The notes under the pieces were generated by a model. The model saw only the letters and a program-made list of their open reading frames with translations, did no database searches and was not told the DNA's origin. Made by a program: the position numbers and the translations under genes. Shown piece by piece: positions 45,600 through 55,100 of a DNA stretch of 64,000 nt (its first letter is position 1; the number at the start of each line of letters is the position of its first letter). Where the stretch lies: the NCBI RefSeq assembly GCF_000730565.1, contig NZ_BBIQ01000004.1:124001-188000 (forward strand), read 5' to 3'. The DNA comes from Pseudomonas fulva NBRC 16637 = DSM 17717 (GTDB lineage Bacteria; Pseudomonadota; Gammaproteobacteria; Pseudomonadales; Pseudomonadaceae).

Positions 45600-45980
45600 T
45601 CACTTCTTGGCCGCCATTGCCGTTACTTCCACGCGCATGCCCTCGAACGCGAGCGCCGCCACGCCTACGGCAGCGCGCACCGGCCAGGGTTTAGTGAAGA
45701 AACGTTGATAGACCCGGTTGAAGGCGGCGCGGTCGGCCATATCGGTCAGGTAGATGGTCAGGTGCAGCACCCGGTCCATGCCGCTGCCGGCTTTCTCCAG
45801 GGCATCCTTCAAAGCCTGCAACGTGCATTCGCTCTGCTCGACGATATCTCCCAACGCCAGGCTACCGTCAGGGTGTACCGGGACTTGAGTGGTCACCAGC
45901 ATCCCGTTGTATTCGGCGACATCGGAGGAAATGGATTCTGGGTCGCTGTCCGGGGTGTAGACGATATCTGCATGTGCCAT
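45600..45980 (-). CDS. RidA-family protein
   Basis: 126 residues from ATG 45980; upstream frame to 46286 is an overlap with the methyltransferase gene. RidA fold: EYNGMLVTTQVPVHPDGSLALGDIVEQSECTLQALKDALEKAGSGMDRVLHLTIYLTDMADRAAFNRVYQRFF and the ending FTKPWPVRAAVGVAALAFEGMRVEVTAMA. The PxRxxVGVxxLxxGxxxEVxxxA tail with its Arg is that of active RidA (imine deaminase) proteins. Divergent from the trmK-like gene, 126 bases apart. Confidence 0.9.
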   Translation of the reverse strand: MAHADIVYTPDSDPESISSDVAEYNGMLVTTQVPVHPDGSLALGDIVEQSECTLQALKDALEKAGSGMDRVLHLTIYLTDMADRAAFNRVYQRFFTKPWPVRAAVGVAALAFEGMRVEVTAMAAKK

Positions 45981-46106
45981 GAGGTCTGCCTTGCGGGGTA
46001 GAAAAGCCTCAAGCCTACGCGAGCGGCCTGCGCCGGTCGAGAGGCCGGTTTTTTGCAAAGCGCGGCATTCGCGGTCAGAATCGCCGCCATTGCAGAGAGG
46101 CTTACC

Positions 46107-46820
46107 GTGAACGAACACACCTTGTCCATGCGCCTGGAGCGCGTGGCCACCCATGTGCCTGAAGGCGCTCGTCTGGCTGATATTGGCTCTGATCATGGCT
46201 ACCTGCCCGTGGCGTTGATGCTTCGCGAGCGCATTGAGTACGCAGTGGCCGGGGAGGTCGCCAACACCCCCTTCGCGGCCGCTCAACGCAATGTGCGCAA
46301 GCAGGGGCTGGAACGGCGCATTGCCGTGCGCTTAGCCGATGGGCTGACAGTCATCGCGCCTGATGACCGCATCACGGTCGTCAGCCTGTGCGGCATGGGC
46401 GGCGAAACCATCTGCGAGATTCTCGAAGCGGGCAGGGCACACCTGGCGGGTGTCGAGCGCCTGGTACTGCAACCCAATGGCGCCGAGCCGCAGGTGCGTC
46501 AGTGGCTGATGAGCAATGGCTACCGTATCGTCGCCGAAGATGTTCTGCGCGAGCATCGCTTCGACTACGAAATCATCGTGGCCGAACCCGGTTATGTGGC
46601 CTACAACCCTCAGCAGTTGTATTTCGGCCCCCTGTTGATGCAGGACCATGGCCAGGCATTTCACGTAAAGTGGCAACGCATGCTTGGGCAAAAGAAGCAG
46701 ACCCTTGCCAACTTCGCCCAGGCCCGCGTTGCCGTGCCGCCGGCCAAGGTCGCAGACTTCGAACAACAGGTGGACTGGATCACCCGGCTGCTGGCCGAAC
46801 GCCCCCACACCGAGGACTAG
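46107..46820 (+). CDS. trmK: TrmK-like tRNA (adenine(22)-N1)-methyltransferase
   Basis: 237 residues from GTG 46107, which has AGAGAGG 6 bases upstream; ATG 46128 is a second choice. A SAM-dependent Rossmann enzyme: RLADIGSDHGYLPVAL (motif I), EVANTPFAAAQRNVRKQGL, VVSLCGMGGETICEIL, and LVLQPNGAEPQVRQWLMSNGYRIVAEDVLREHRFDYEIIVAEPG. The C-terminal coiled coil (WQRMLGQKKQTLANF) is typical of TrmK. In Gram-positives TrmK methylates A22 of tRNAs; the role of the Pseudomonas branch is less sure. The LysR gene starts 5 bases after its stop. Confidence 0.85.
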   Translation: MNEHTLSMRLERVATHVPEGARLADIGSDHGYLPVALMLRERIEYAVAGEVANTPFAAAQRNVRKQGLERRIAVRLADGLTVIAPDDRITVVSLCGMGGETICEILEAGRAHLAGVERLVLQPNGAEPQVRQWLMSNGYRIVAEDVLREHRFDYEIIVAEPGYVAYNPQQLYFGPLLMQDHGQAFHVKWQRMLGQKKQTLANFAQARVAVPPAKVADFEQQVDWITRLLAERPHTED

Positions 46821-46825
46821 CCTTC

Positions 46826-47758
46826 ATGGACATGTTGCAGGCCATGCGTACCTTCGTCCGGGTGGTGGAGTGCGGTAGCTTTGCCGCGGCGGCCAACGCG
46901 CTGGACATCTCCGCTGCTCAAGTCTCGCGCATCGTGGCGGAGCTGGAGAATCAGCTGCAAACCCGATTGCTGCACCGCACCACCCGACGCTTGCGCATGA
47001 GCGAGGCCGGGGAGCGGTTTCTTGAGCGCGCACGGCAGATACTGCTATTGACCGACGAGGCAGTGGGAGAGGCGCGGGGTGCTCACCTCACGCCCCGTGG
47101 CCGGCTACGCGTGCATTGTCCGCATGGGCTTGGATTGCTGTTGATGCCGTTGGTGGCGGGCTACAACGCGCTTTGTCCCGACGTGGTCATCGAGCTTACG
47201 CTTTCCCAGCGCAACCCTGACCCGCTCGCTGAAGGGCACGATGTGGTCATCACCGTGGACCAGGCATTGCCGGACTCACAGTTGATTGCCGTCCCCTTGG
47301 GCACGATTTTCAGTATTGCCTGTGCCGCTCCCGGCTACCTGGATGAAAAAGGCGTTCCTGCCCGCCCGGACGATCTACACCAGCATCGCTGCCTGCGCAT
47401 GGCCTACCCGCTGTACGAGGGTGACTGGGTGTTTCCGCAGGCAGGTGGGGATTGCGTCATTGCACCGCAGGACAGCTTCATGACCAACGTGGCGGACGCC
47501 ATGCTGGTCGCCAGCGAGCTGGGCATGGGTATTGGTCTGCTGCCGTTCTACACCGCCAGCCAAGCCATGGAACAGGGGCGCCTGTACCGGGTGCTGGCCG
47601 ACTACAGGCTGCGGGAAAACGCCTTGTATGCGATTTATCCCTCGCGGCATTACCTGGACGCCAAGGTCCGAACCTGGATCGACTACCTCAAGGAACGACT
47701 GCCGCCCATTTTCGCCACCCACGCCCGCCTGGTCGAAGACCCCCGTTATTGCCGCTGA
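46826..47758 (+). CDS. LysR-family transcriptional regulator
   Basis: 310 residues. Winged helix MLQAMRTFVRVVECGSFAAAANALDISAAQVSRIVAELENQLQTRLLHRTTRRLRMSEAG, of the CrgA/YafC-type subgroup, then an effector domain (GRLRVHCPHGLGLLLMPLVAGYNALCPDVVIELTLS, ELGMGIGLLPFY). It follows the methyltransferase by 5 bases and is probably cotranscribed. Target unknown. Converges with the acyl-CoA dehydrogenase gene. Confidence 0.92.
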   Translation: MDMLQAMRTFVRVVECGSFAAAANALDISAAQVSRIVAELENQLQTRLLHRTTRRLRMSEAGERFLERARQILLLTDEAVGEARGAHLTPRGRLRVHCPHGLGLLLMPLVAGYNALCPDVVIELTLSQRNPDPLAEGHDVVITVDQALPDSQLIAVPLGTIFSIACAAPGYLDEKGVPARPDDLHQHRCLRMAYPLYEGDWVFPQAGGDCVIAPQDSFMTNVADAMLVASELGMGIGLLPFYTASQAMEQGRLYRVLADYRLRENALYAIYPSRHYLDAKVRTWIDYLKERLPPIFATHARLVEDPRYCR

Positions 47759-47807
47759 CGGCAGCGGGGCACAAGCTCACGCCGCTGCAGGCCAGGTAGG
47801 CCGGGCC

Positions 47808-48959
47808 TTACAGCGCGTAGTGTTTCAGCTCACGTGCGATCAACATCCGCTGAATTTCGCTCGACCCTTCATAGATCTGGGTGATTCGCGCATCACGGTA
47901 GTGTCGCTCGACGGGATAATCCTCAAGGTAGCCGTAGCCACCGTGGACCTGGATGGCCATCGAACACACCCGCTCAGCCATTTCCGAGGCAAACAGCTTG
48001 GCCTGTGACGCCTCGGACAGGCAGGGCCTGCCGGCGCTGCGCAGGCGCGCGGCATGCAGGATCAGCAAGCGAGCCGCATTGATCTGCACCTGCATGTCAG
48101 CCAACAAGTTCGCAATGCTCTGGTGTTCGTGGATCGGCTTGCCGAACTGGACACGTTCCCGGGCATAGCCCAGCGCCGCTTCGAAGGCAGCCCGGGCGAT
48201 GCCCAGAGCCTGGGCGGCGATGCCGATTCGGCCGCCTTCGAGATTGGACAAAGCGATTGCCAGGCCTTTACCGCGCTCGCCCAGCAAGTTGCCAGCCGGG
48301 ATACGGCATTGGTCGAGTGTGACGGCGCAGGTATCGGACGCGCGAATCCCCATTTTGTGTTCGGTACGATCGACCTTGAAGCCGGGGTTGTCTGTCGGTA
48401 CCAGAAACGCCGACAGCCCTTTCTTGCCAAGGTCAGGATCGGTCACGGCGAACACGACGGCCAGCCCGGCGCGACGGGCATTGCTGACGAACTGCTTGCT
48501 GCCGTTGATCACCCACTGCCCGTCGATCAACTCGGCGCGGGTGCGCAGGTTATGGGCCTCGGATCCTGCCTGGGGCTCGGTCAGGCAGAAGCAGCCAATC
48601 ACCTCGCCACTGGCCAGCCGCGGCAGCCAGTGCTGCTGCTGTTCGGGGCTACCGTAGGCCAGCAACGGGCCGCACCCCACCGAGTTATGGATGCTCATCA
48701 AGGCCCCGGTGGAGCCACACCCGACTGAAATCTCTTCCACCGCCAGCGCATAGGCCACGTAGTCGGTATAGCTACCGCCGAAGGCCTCGGGGACCACCAT
48801 GCCCAGCAAGCCAAGCTCACCCATGCTGCGCACGACGGCGTCATCGATCCAGCCGGCCTTTTCCCACGCCTGGGCATGGGGGGCGATCTCGCCGCGGGCG
48901 AAGTCGCGGGCCATGTCACGGATCATGATCTGCTCTTCGCTCAGTTCCACGTCTTGCAT
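47808..48959 (-). CDS. Acyl-CoA dehydrogenase (probably branched-chain)
   Basis: 383 residues, FAD enzyme oxidising acyl-CoA at C2-C3. Hallmarks: [109 protein letters not shown], with the catalytic Glu in YEGSSE. Sixteen bases downstream of the Hibch-like gene and in the same direction, so the pair probably forms the isobutyryl-CoA dehydrogenase and hydrolase steps of valine breakdown. Confidence 0.92.
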   Translation of the reverse strand: MQDVELSEEQIMIRDMARDFARGEIAPHAQAWEKAGWIDDAVVRSMGELGLLGMVVPEAFGGSYTDYVAYALAVEEISVGCGSTGALMSIHNSVGCGPLLAYGSPEQQQHWLPRLASGEVIGCFCLTEPQAGSEAHNLRTRAELIDGQWVINGSKQFVSNARRAGLAVVFAVTDPDLGKKGLSAFLVPTDNPGFKVDRTEHKMGIRASDTCAVTLDQCRIPAGNLLGERGKGLAIALSNLEGGRIGIAAQALGIARAAFEAALGYARERVQFGKPIHEHQSIANLLADMQVQINAARLLILHAARLRSAGRPCLSEASQAKLFASEMAERVCSMAIQVHGGYGYLEDYPVERHYRDARITQIYEGSSEIQRMLIARELKHYAL

Positions 48960-48975
48960 CTGCTTGCTCCCGGGC

Positions 48976-50046
48976 TCACAGGCCTTCGAAGAATTGGTCG
49001 ACCCGCTGGCGGTCCAGCCCCTGCAATGTAGGGGGGTTCCAGCGCGGCTGCTTGTCCTTGTCGATGATCAGGGCGCGCACCCCCTCGATGATGTCGCCGT
49101 GCTGGAACCACTGGCGATCCAGGTGCAACTCCATGGCGAAGCACTCTTCCAGGCTCAACTGTCGGCCGCGTCGTAACATCTGCAACGTCACGGCCATGGC
49201 CAGTGGGGATCGGGTTTCCAACAGCTCTGCAGTGGTAACGGCCCAGGCATGGCTGTCGCCGATGCTGACGGCACGCAACTGCTCGACGATGGCTGCCATA
49301 TCGGGCAGGGCGAAGAAGTGATCGATCGCTGGGCGCAGTGCAGCCAGTGGTGGCGCTTCCAGCGCCTGTGTGCCCAGGCGCGCCAACAGGTTCTGCAAAT
49401 CCTTGAGCGGATTGTCATTGAGGGATAACTGGTCCAGCTCGCGATCAAGGGTTTCGATCTTGTCGCTCGTCACATACCAGTTGGCCAGGCCGCAATACAG
49501 GGCATCGGCCGCCTGGACCTGTGTGCCGGTGACGCCGAGGTAGGTCCCCAGCTCGCCCGGCAGGCGGGACAGGAAGTAGCTGCCCCCCACGTCGGGGAAA
49601 TAGCCGATGCCCACCTCTGGCATGCCCAAGCGGCTGCGCTCGGTGACCACCCGCAGCTCGCAGCCCTGCGCCAAGCCCATGCCCCCGCCGAGGGTAAAGC
49701 CGTCCATGAGCACCAGGATAGGCTTGCGGTAGCGGTGTATCAGCAAGTCCAGGGCATACTCTTCGGCGAAGAAAACCGCGTGCAGGTCGTCACCGGCTTT
49801 GTAGCTGTCATGCAGCGAGCGGATGTCACCACCGGCGCAGAAGCCTTTCGGCCCTTCGCCGCGCAGTACGACGGCGCGGATGTTCGGATCACCGGCCCAC
49901 GCGTCCAGGTGCTTGCGCAAGCTGCGCACCATGTCCAAGGTCAGGGCGTTCAACCCAGCGGGGCGGTTGAGGCGCAGGTGGCCGATCTGGTTGCGAACCT
50001 CGCTCAGAATGTGTTCGGTAACCGGCGTCTGAATAAGCGCTGTCAT
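48976..50046 (-). CDS. 3-hydroxyisobutyryl-CoA hydrolase (enoyl-CoA hydratase family)
   Basis: 356 residues, crotonase fold: [47 protein letters not shown] (oxyanion hole), [59 protein letters not shown]. The extra C-terminal hundred residues and the [20 protein letters not shown] wording mark the Hibch branch rather than ordinary hydratases. It releases 3-hydroxyisobutyrate in valine degradation. First gene of the pair with the acyl-CoA dehydrogenase. Confidence 0.9.
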   Translation of the reverse strand: MTALIQTPVTEHILSEVRNQIGHLRLNRPAGLNALTLDMVRSLRKHLDAWAGDPNIRAVVLRGEGPKGFCAGGDIRSLHDSYKAGDDLHAVFFAEEYALDLLIHRYRKPILVLMDGFTLGGGMGLAQGCELRVVTERSRLGMPEVGIGYFPDVGGSYFLSRLPGELGTYLGVTGTQVQAADALYCGLANWYVTSDKIETLDRELDQLSLNDNPLKDLQNLLARLGTQALEAPPLAALRPAIDHFFALPDMAAIVEQLRAVSIGDSHAWAVTTAELLETRSPLAMAVTLQMLRRGRQLSLEECFAMELHLDRQWFQHGDIIEGVRALIIDKDKQPRWNPPTLQGLDRQRVDQFFEGL

Positions 50047-50242
50047 TGCGGTCTCCCTGCTTGTTATTGATTTTCCATGTGAAATCTGGAGTTCGCTGGA
50101 GGATCGCTGGATCCTGGCATGCGAATTTGCCTAGTACAATCGACAATTGTGCAGGGGCATCGTGCATTTTTGCGCCGATGCCCGTTGCGTTGCCAGTCAG
50201 AGTGAATGGGAACTGCACGCTGATGGGTCACAGGCGTTCACT

Positions 50243-50725
50243 GTAGCGCGAACCAGGCGCCAGTAGGCGTTATCGGCGCCCTGCTAAGACACTTACAAGT
50301 GTTTCAAGCGGGGCTTTTGGCTTGAAAGCACCGTGGGAGAGGGTTAGTCTTCGCGGGCTGCTGTCAATCCAGCAGTCGGGTTTGGTCACCCGCAATCATC
50401 AAGGCGCATCAGCGCCACTCAGCGAAGCAGTCGGCGTTTTTTTGTGCCCGGCTGTCTCGTGTCATGGCGGCTGTGCGTGGGGCGCCTCCGTGCGCGCCGG
50501 TTTCCTTGATTCCCGGTTGACCAACCCGCGTACAGTCGCCACCCATTCGTTTGGTCACGTTGCGTGGCGGCTCCTGATGAATCAAGGAGAACACGAAGAC
50601 GGCGGGGTGCGTCCAAGCCGTCGCGCTGGCAATTGCACGGCTGCGCCGCTGAGCGTCAGCGAGTTCCCAGGGTTACCGCTTAAAGAGCGCCCTTGCCGGG
50701 GCGCCCAGCAGCCTCACCCGCTACC
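50243..50725 (+). repeat. Leader repeat copy 1, lacking its gene
   Basis: The first of two tandem copies (about 484 bases apart) of a structured sequence. Shared parts: GCGAACCAGGCGCCA at the head; stem TTTCAAGC/GCTTGAAA (50302-50309 with 50320-50327); stem CTGCTG/CAGCAG (50358-50363 with 50370-50375). Three pairing boxes follow: TTGGTCA...ATCAAGG (50382-50404), CCTTGAT...TGACCAA (50504-50524) and TTGGTCA...ATCAAGG with AGGAG (50551-50588). After AAGGAGAACAC it jumps to GAAGACGGCGGGG, the sequence that follows the stop codon in copy 2, so the reading frame is missing. Confidence 0.8.
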
Positions 50726-51081
50726 GTAGCCGCGAACCAGGCGCCAGGGGGCTTAATCGGCACCCTGCTAAGCCTCTTACAAGTGTTTCAAGCGGGGCTT
50801 TTGGCTTGAAAGCACCGTGGGAGAGGGTTAGTCTTCGCGGGCTGCTGTCAATCCAGCAGTCGGGTTTGGTAGCCCGAATTGATCAAGGCGCACAAAGCGC
50901 CCGCTTTCGCTATGGTTGGCGCATTTTTTATGGTCGGCTGTATCGTTTTATGGCGGCTGTGCGTAGGGCGCCTCTGTGCGCGCCGGTTTCCTTGATTCCC
51001 GGTCTACCAACCTGCGCATAGCCGTCACCATTTCGTTTGGTAGCGATTGATGGCGGCTTCTGATGAATCAAGGAGCACACC
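50726..51081 (+). promoter_or_regulatory. Leader repeat copy 2, putative bistable RNA switch before the DUF6124 gene
   Basis: About 350 bases between GTAGCCGCGAACCAGGCGCCA and the gene's ATG at 51082. Box A is TTGGTAG (50866-50872) plus ATCAAGG (50882-50888). Box B is CCTTGAT (50990-50996) plus CTACCAA (51004-51010). Box C is TTGGTAG (51037-51043) plus AATCAAGGA (51066-51074), which contains the Shine-Dalgarno. B is complementary to both A and C in both halves, so B-C pairing would hide the ribosome site and A-B pairing would free it. Box C sits in a hairpin (GCCGTCA/TGATGGC). Compared with copy 1, two bases in A, B and C change in concert. Confidence 0.65.
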
Positions 51082-51387
51082 ATGACAAAAGGGTTACCTG
51101 ATCCTCCTGCCAGTCTCACAACCGCGCCCACATCCTTCTCTACCTGCGAAAGCAGCCATCCGCCTTTGTTTTCGGTACGTCCGGGCGTAGATCTCGAAGA
51201 CGCGCTCGTGCACTTGTCCACGCTGTTGCGTGGCGCCTATGCCGCTAATCTGAAGGCCATGGAGTTGGCCAATGGGACCTGTTTCGACCTGTTGCTGGGC
51301 AATGACCATGGACTGGAATCGGCGACCGCAGTGGTGGAGGCTTTGTTGAATGGGTTGGAGGCTCGGCGGCTGGTAGCTGACCGCTAG
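51082..51387 (+). CDS. DUF6124 (formerly DUF3077)-like small protein
   Basis: 101 residues, ribosome site AAGGAG 6 bases before the ATG. A disordered Pro/Ser-rich start (GLPDPPASLTTAPTSFSTCESS) is followed by PPLFSVRPGVDLEDALVHLSTLLRGAYAANLKAMELANGTCFDLLLGNDHGLESATAVVEALLNGLEARR. The LFxVxPxVDxEDALxHxSxLLxxA...LLGxxHxLExAxxLVEALLxG pattern is that of a family found in many copies in Pseudomonas, of unknown function. It follows the long structured leader, which probably controls its translation. Confidence 0.85.
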   Translation: MTKGLPDPPASLTTAPTSFSTCESSHPPLFSVRPGVDLEDALVHLSTLLRGAYAANLKAMELANGTCFDLLLGNDHGLESATAVVEALLNGLEARRLVADR

Positions 51388-51558
51388 TCGAAGACGGCGG
51401 GGGGCGCCTAGGCAGTGGCGGAGTCAACTGCCTGGCTCCGCCCTGGGTGGTTAGCGAACTCCCAGGCTCAACGCGGTATCGCCGGGTCTGCGCTGCGAAG
51501 CTAGATTCCTAAGGCCCTGGCGCGCCTTTAGTATCGAAAAAAATCGACAGCCCCCTTG

Positions 51559-52134
51559 TCAGCCCTCAAGCCATTGCGGGCTGTTGAAATTATTCAGCCG
51601 GCAATCCTCTTCAGCGCAATCAACCGCCGCCACGGGCGCGCCGAGCAAGGCTCTCTGCAAACTGCGCTCCCCAGCATTCCAGGCCTGTTCAAGCAGCGGC
51701 AGGATGGCGCGGGGCAGCACGCTGAACATCGGTTGCCAATACCCACCCTGGCGGACCATCGCGGCACTGTTCGCGGCCAAGGCGGCGCGCCGCAGGTCGT
51801 TGACCAGCACCTGATCGACCCGCGGCGCATCACAGGCGAGCACCACCACCCAGCCGTGCCGCGCTACCGCCAACCCGGCAAGCACGCCAGCCAGTGGGCC
51901 AGGGAAGCCGGCCTCGGCATCACACACGCAGTGCTCGGCGTACCGCTGGTATATCTGCTGATTGCGATTGCACGAAACGATCAGGTCATCACTGAGGCCC
52001 CGAACCACCGCATGCACGTGGGCAATCAGAGGGCGGCCTTGCCAGTCGATCAGCCCTTTATCGCGCCCGCCCATGCGTTGGCCACGGCCGCCGGCGAGCA
52101 TGAGGACAGAGCAAAGGGGCAGGGTAGCAGGCAT
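51559..52134 (-). CDS. mobA: Molybdenum cofactor guanylyltransferase
   Basis: 191 residues. Joins GMP to molybdopterin to make Mo-bis-MGD for DMSO-reductase-type enzymes. N-terminal nucleotide motif SVLMLAGGRGQRMGGRDKGLIDWQGRPLIAHV, then VSCNRNQQIYQRY, AGPLAGVLAGL (written FPGPLAGVLAGLA) and VVVLACDAPRVD, all standard for MobA. Full length. Lies 61 bases beyond the RND permease gene on the same strand, separated by its terminator. Confidence 0.95.
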   Translation of the reverse strand: MPATLPLCSVLMLAGGRGQRMGGRDKGLIDWQGRPLIAHVHAVVRGLSDDLIVSCNRNQQIYQRYAEHCVCDAEAGFPGPLAGVLAGLAVARHGWVVVLACDAPRVDQVLVNDLRRAALAANSAAMVRQGGYWQPMFSVLPRAILPLLEQAWNAGERSLQRALLGAPVAAVDCAEEDCRLNNFNSPQWLEG

Positions 52135-52135
52135 G

Positions 52136-52169
52136 AAAAAGGGTTCCTGGCAGTCAGTGCCAGAAACCC
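52136..52169 (-). terminator. Rho-independent terminator of the RND efflux operon
   Basis: On the minus strand GGGTTTCTGGCA-CTGAC-TGCCAGGAACCC followed by TTTTT, a 12-bp stem with one mismatch. It lies between the permease stop and the mobA start. Confidence 0.85.
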
Positions 52170-52195
52170 TCCCATTTCACGTTCCGCTTGTCCAG

Positions 52196-55100
52196 TCAGT
52201 GACTGCGCGGGGCTGGCTCGTCGCCAGGTTCCTGTGGCCGCCGGCGCCTGGACAAACGCATCACCACGACGAAGAATACCGGCACGAACACCACCGCCAG
52301 CGTGGCGCTCAACATGCCGCCAATGACCCCTGTACCGATGGCCTGCTGGCTTGCCGAACTGGCACCGGTGGCGATGGCCAGTGGCACCACCCCAAGGATG
52401 AACGCCAGGGACGTCATCACGATGGGCCGCAGGCGCAAGCGGGCAGCCTCGATGGCAGCCTGGGTGGCATCCATGCCCTGGTCCATCAGGCTTTTGGCAA
52501 ACTCGATGATCAGAATGGCATTCTTTGCCGACAGCCCGATCAAGGTGATCAGCCCGACCTTGAAGAACACGTCGTTGGGCATGCCACGCAGCGTGACTGC
52601 CAGGACCGCGCCCAGAATCCCCAGGGGTACCACCAGCAGCACCGCCGTGGGGATCGACCAGCTTTCATACAACGCCGCCAGGCAGAGGAACACCACCAGC
52701 AGCGACAGGGCCATCAGCACCGGCGCTTGACTGCCCGAGAGCCTTTCCTGCAGCGACAACCCAGTCCATTCCAGCCCAACACCAGCCGGCAGCTGCGCCA
52801 CGATTCGCTCGATCTCGGCCATGGCTTGCCCCGAGCTTTGCCCGGCCGTCGGCTCACCAGAAATGGACACCGCCGGGTAACCGTTGTAGCGCGTCAACTG
52901 GACCGGGCCGCTAACCCATCTGGGCTGGACGAAGGCGCCAAGCGGCACCATCTTGCCGGCGCTGTTGCGCACATGAATCTTCAGCAAGTCCTCCACCTGG
53001 CTGCGCTGATCGCCCTCGGCCTGCACCACCACCCGCTGCATGCGGCCCTGGTTGGGAAAGTCATTGACGTAGCTCGAACCCACCGCCACGTCCAGCACTG
53101 AGCCGATATCGGCGAACGAGACGCCCAACGCATTGGCCTGACGGCGATCGATCTCCAGCTCCACTTGTGGGCTTTCGGCCAACGATGCCTCGCGCACGTT
53201 TGTCAGTACCGCGCTCTTGCTCGCCTTGGCCAGCAGTTCATCACGGGCAGCCATGAGTTGGGCGTGACCAAGCCCGCCCCGGTCCTGCAGGCGGAATTCG
53301 AAGCCAGTGGACTCGCCAAGCCCGTCAATCGGTGGTGGCAGTACGGCGAAGGCGATGGCGTCCTTGAGTTGCGTGAATGCCATGTTCGCGCGATCGGCAA
53401 TGGACTGGGCACTGTCCTCAGCGTCACGCTCGGACCAGTCCTTGAGGGTCGTGAAGGCCAGCGCCGCATTCTGGCCACTGCCGGAGAAGCTGAAACCCAG
53501 AATCACCGTGGTATTGCCCACGCCAGGCTCATCGCCGTTGTGCGCCTCGATGTGAGCCGCCACCTGCTCGGTGCGCATGCGGCTGGCGCCAGGCGGCAGC
53601 TGGATATCGGTGATGGTGTAACCCTGGTCCTCGGTCGGCAGGAAGGCCGTGGGCAGCTGACTGAAGCCGTAGCCCAGCACGCCCAGCAGCACGGCGTACA
53701 CCAACAGGTAGAGCCCGCTGCGACGCAGTGCCTGCGACACCCAGCCCTCATAGCCCTTGCTCATGCCCTCGAAGCGCCGATTGAACCAACCGAAGAAACC
53801 GCCGCGCTGATGGTGCGCACCTGGGTTCACAGGCTTGAGCAAGGTGGCGCACAACGCCGGCGTCAGGCTCAGGGCAAGGAAGGCCGAGAACAGGATGGAA
53901 ACGGCCATGGACACCGAGAACTGCTGGTAGATCACGCCGACCGAGCCCTTCATGAAGGCCATGGGCAGGAAGACGGCCACCAGCACCAGCGTGATACCGA
54001 TGATCGCCCCGCTGATCTGGCCAATGGCCTTGCGTGTGGCCTCACGCGGCGCCAGACCCTCTTCGGCCATGATTCGCTCGACGTTCTCGACCACCACGAT
54101 GGCGTCGTCCACCAAAATACCAATGGCCAGGACCATGCCGAACAGGGTCAGCACATTGACCGAGAAGCCTAGCATCAGCATCACGCCGAAGGTGCCCATC
54201 AGCGCCACGGGCACCACGAGTGTGGGAATCAACGTGTAACGCAGGTTCTGCAGGAACAGAAACATCACCGCGAACACCAGCACCATTGCCTCGAACAGCG
54301 TGCTGATGACCTGCTGTATGGAGACTTTGACGAACGGCGAGGTGTCGTAGGGAATGTCGTACTTCACGCCTTCCGGGAAATAGCGCGCCAAGTCCTTCAT
54401 CTTGGCGCGCACCAGCGTGGCCGTTTCCATGGCGTTGGCACCCGGGGCCAGCTGCACACTGAATGCGGTGGCCGGCTTGCCGTTCAAGCGCGTGCCGTAC
54501 TGGTACTCCTGCGCACCGATTTCTACCCGGGCCACATCACCGATGGTCACCACCGAACCGTCGGTATTGGCTCGCAGCACGATCGCCGCAAACGCTTCTG
54601 GTGTGGTCAGCTGGCCCTTGACCACCACATTGGCGGTGATCTCCTGGGTAGCGGGGCTAGGCTGGTCGCCGATGCTGCCGGGCGCCACCTGCGCGTTCTG
54701 TGCGGTGATGGCTTCGGCCACGTCGTTGGGGGTGAGATTGAGGCCGACCAGCTTGGCCGGGTCGATCCAGATGCGCATGGCGCGCTCGGAGCCATACAGC
54801 TGAGCTTTGCCGACTCCTTTGATGCGCCGGATCTCGTTCATCACGTTGCGCGCCAGAATGTCGGACAACGCGGTCTCGTCGAACTTGCCATCCTCGGAGG
54901 TGAGCGTGCCCAGCAGCAGGAAACCAGTGGACACCTTTTCAACCTGCAAGCCTTGTTGGGTGACCGGGCGTGGCAGGCGCGACTCGACCACTTTCAAGCG
55001 GTTCTGCACGTCAACCTGTGCCAGGTCTGGCACGGTGCCCGGCTCGAAGGTGGCGGTGATGGTGGCGCTGCCCAGGCTGCTTTGCGACTCGAAGTACAGC

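Noticed and set aside
50322..50729. Open frame of 135 residues (and its partner 50806-51021) starting KAPWERVSLRG
   Set aside because: Both lie inside the structured leader repeat, start at TTG without a ribosome site and diverge in reading frame after the shared RNA elements. They are by-products of the repeat.
50377..51045. Integron attC-like site or gene cassette reading of the A/B boxes
   Set aside because: The boxes lack the GTTRRRY core of attC sites and no integrase gene is near. RNA pairing with the ribosome site explains the pattern better.
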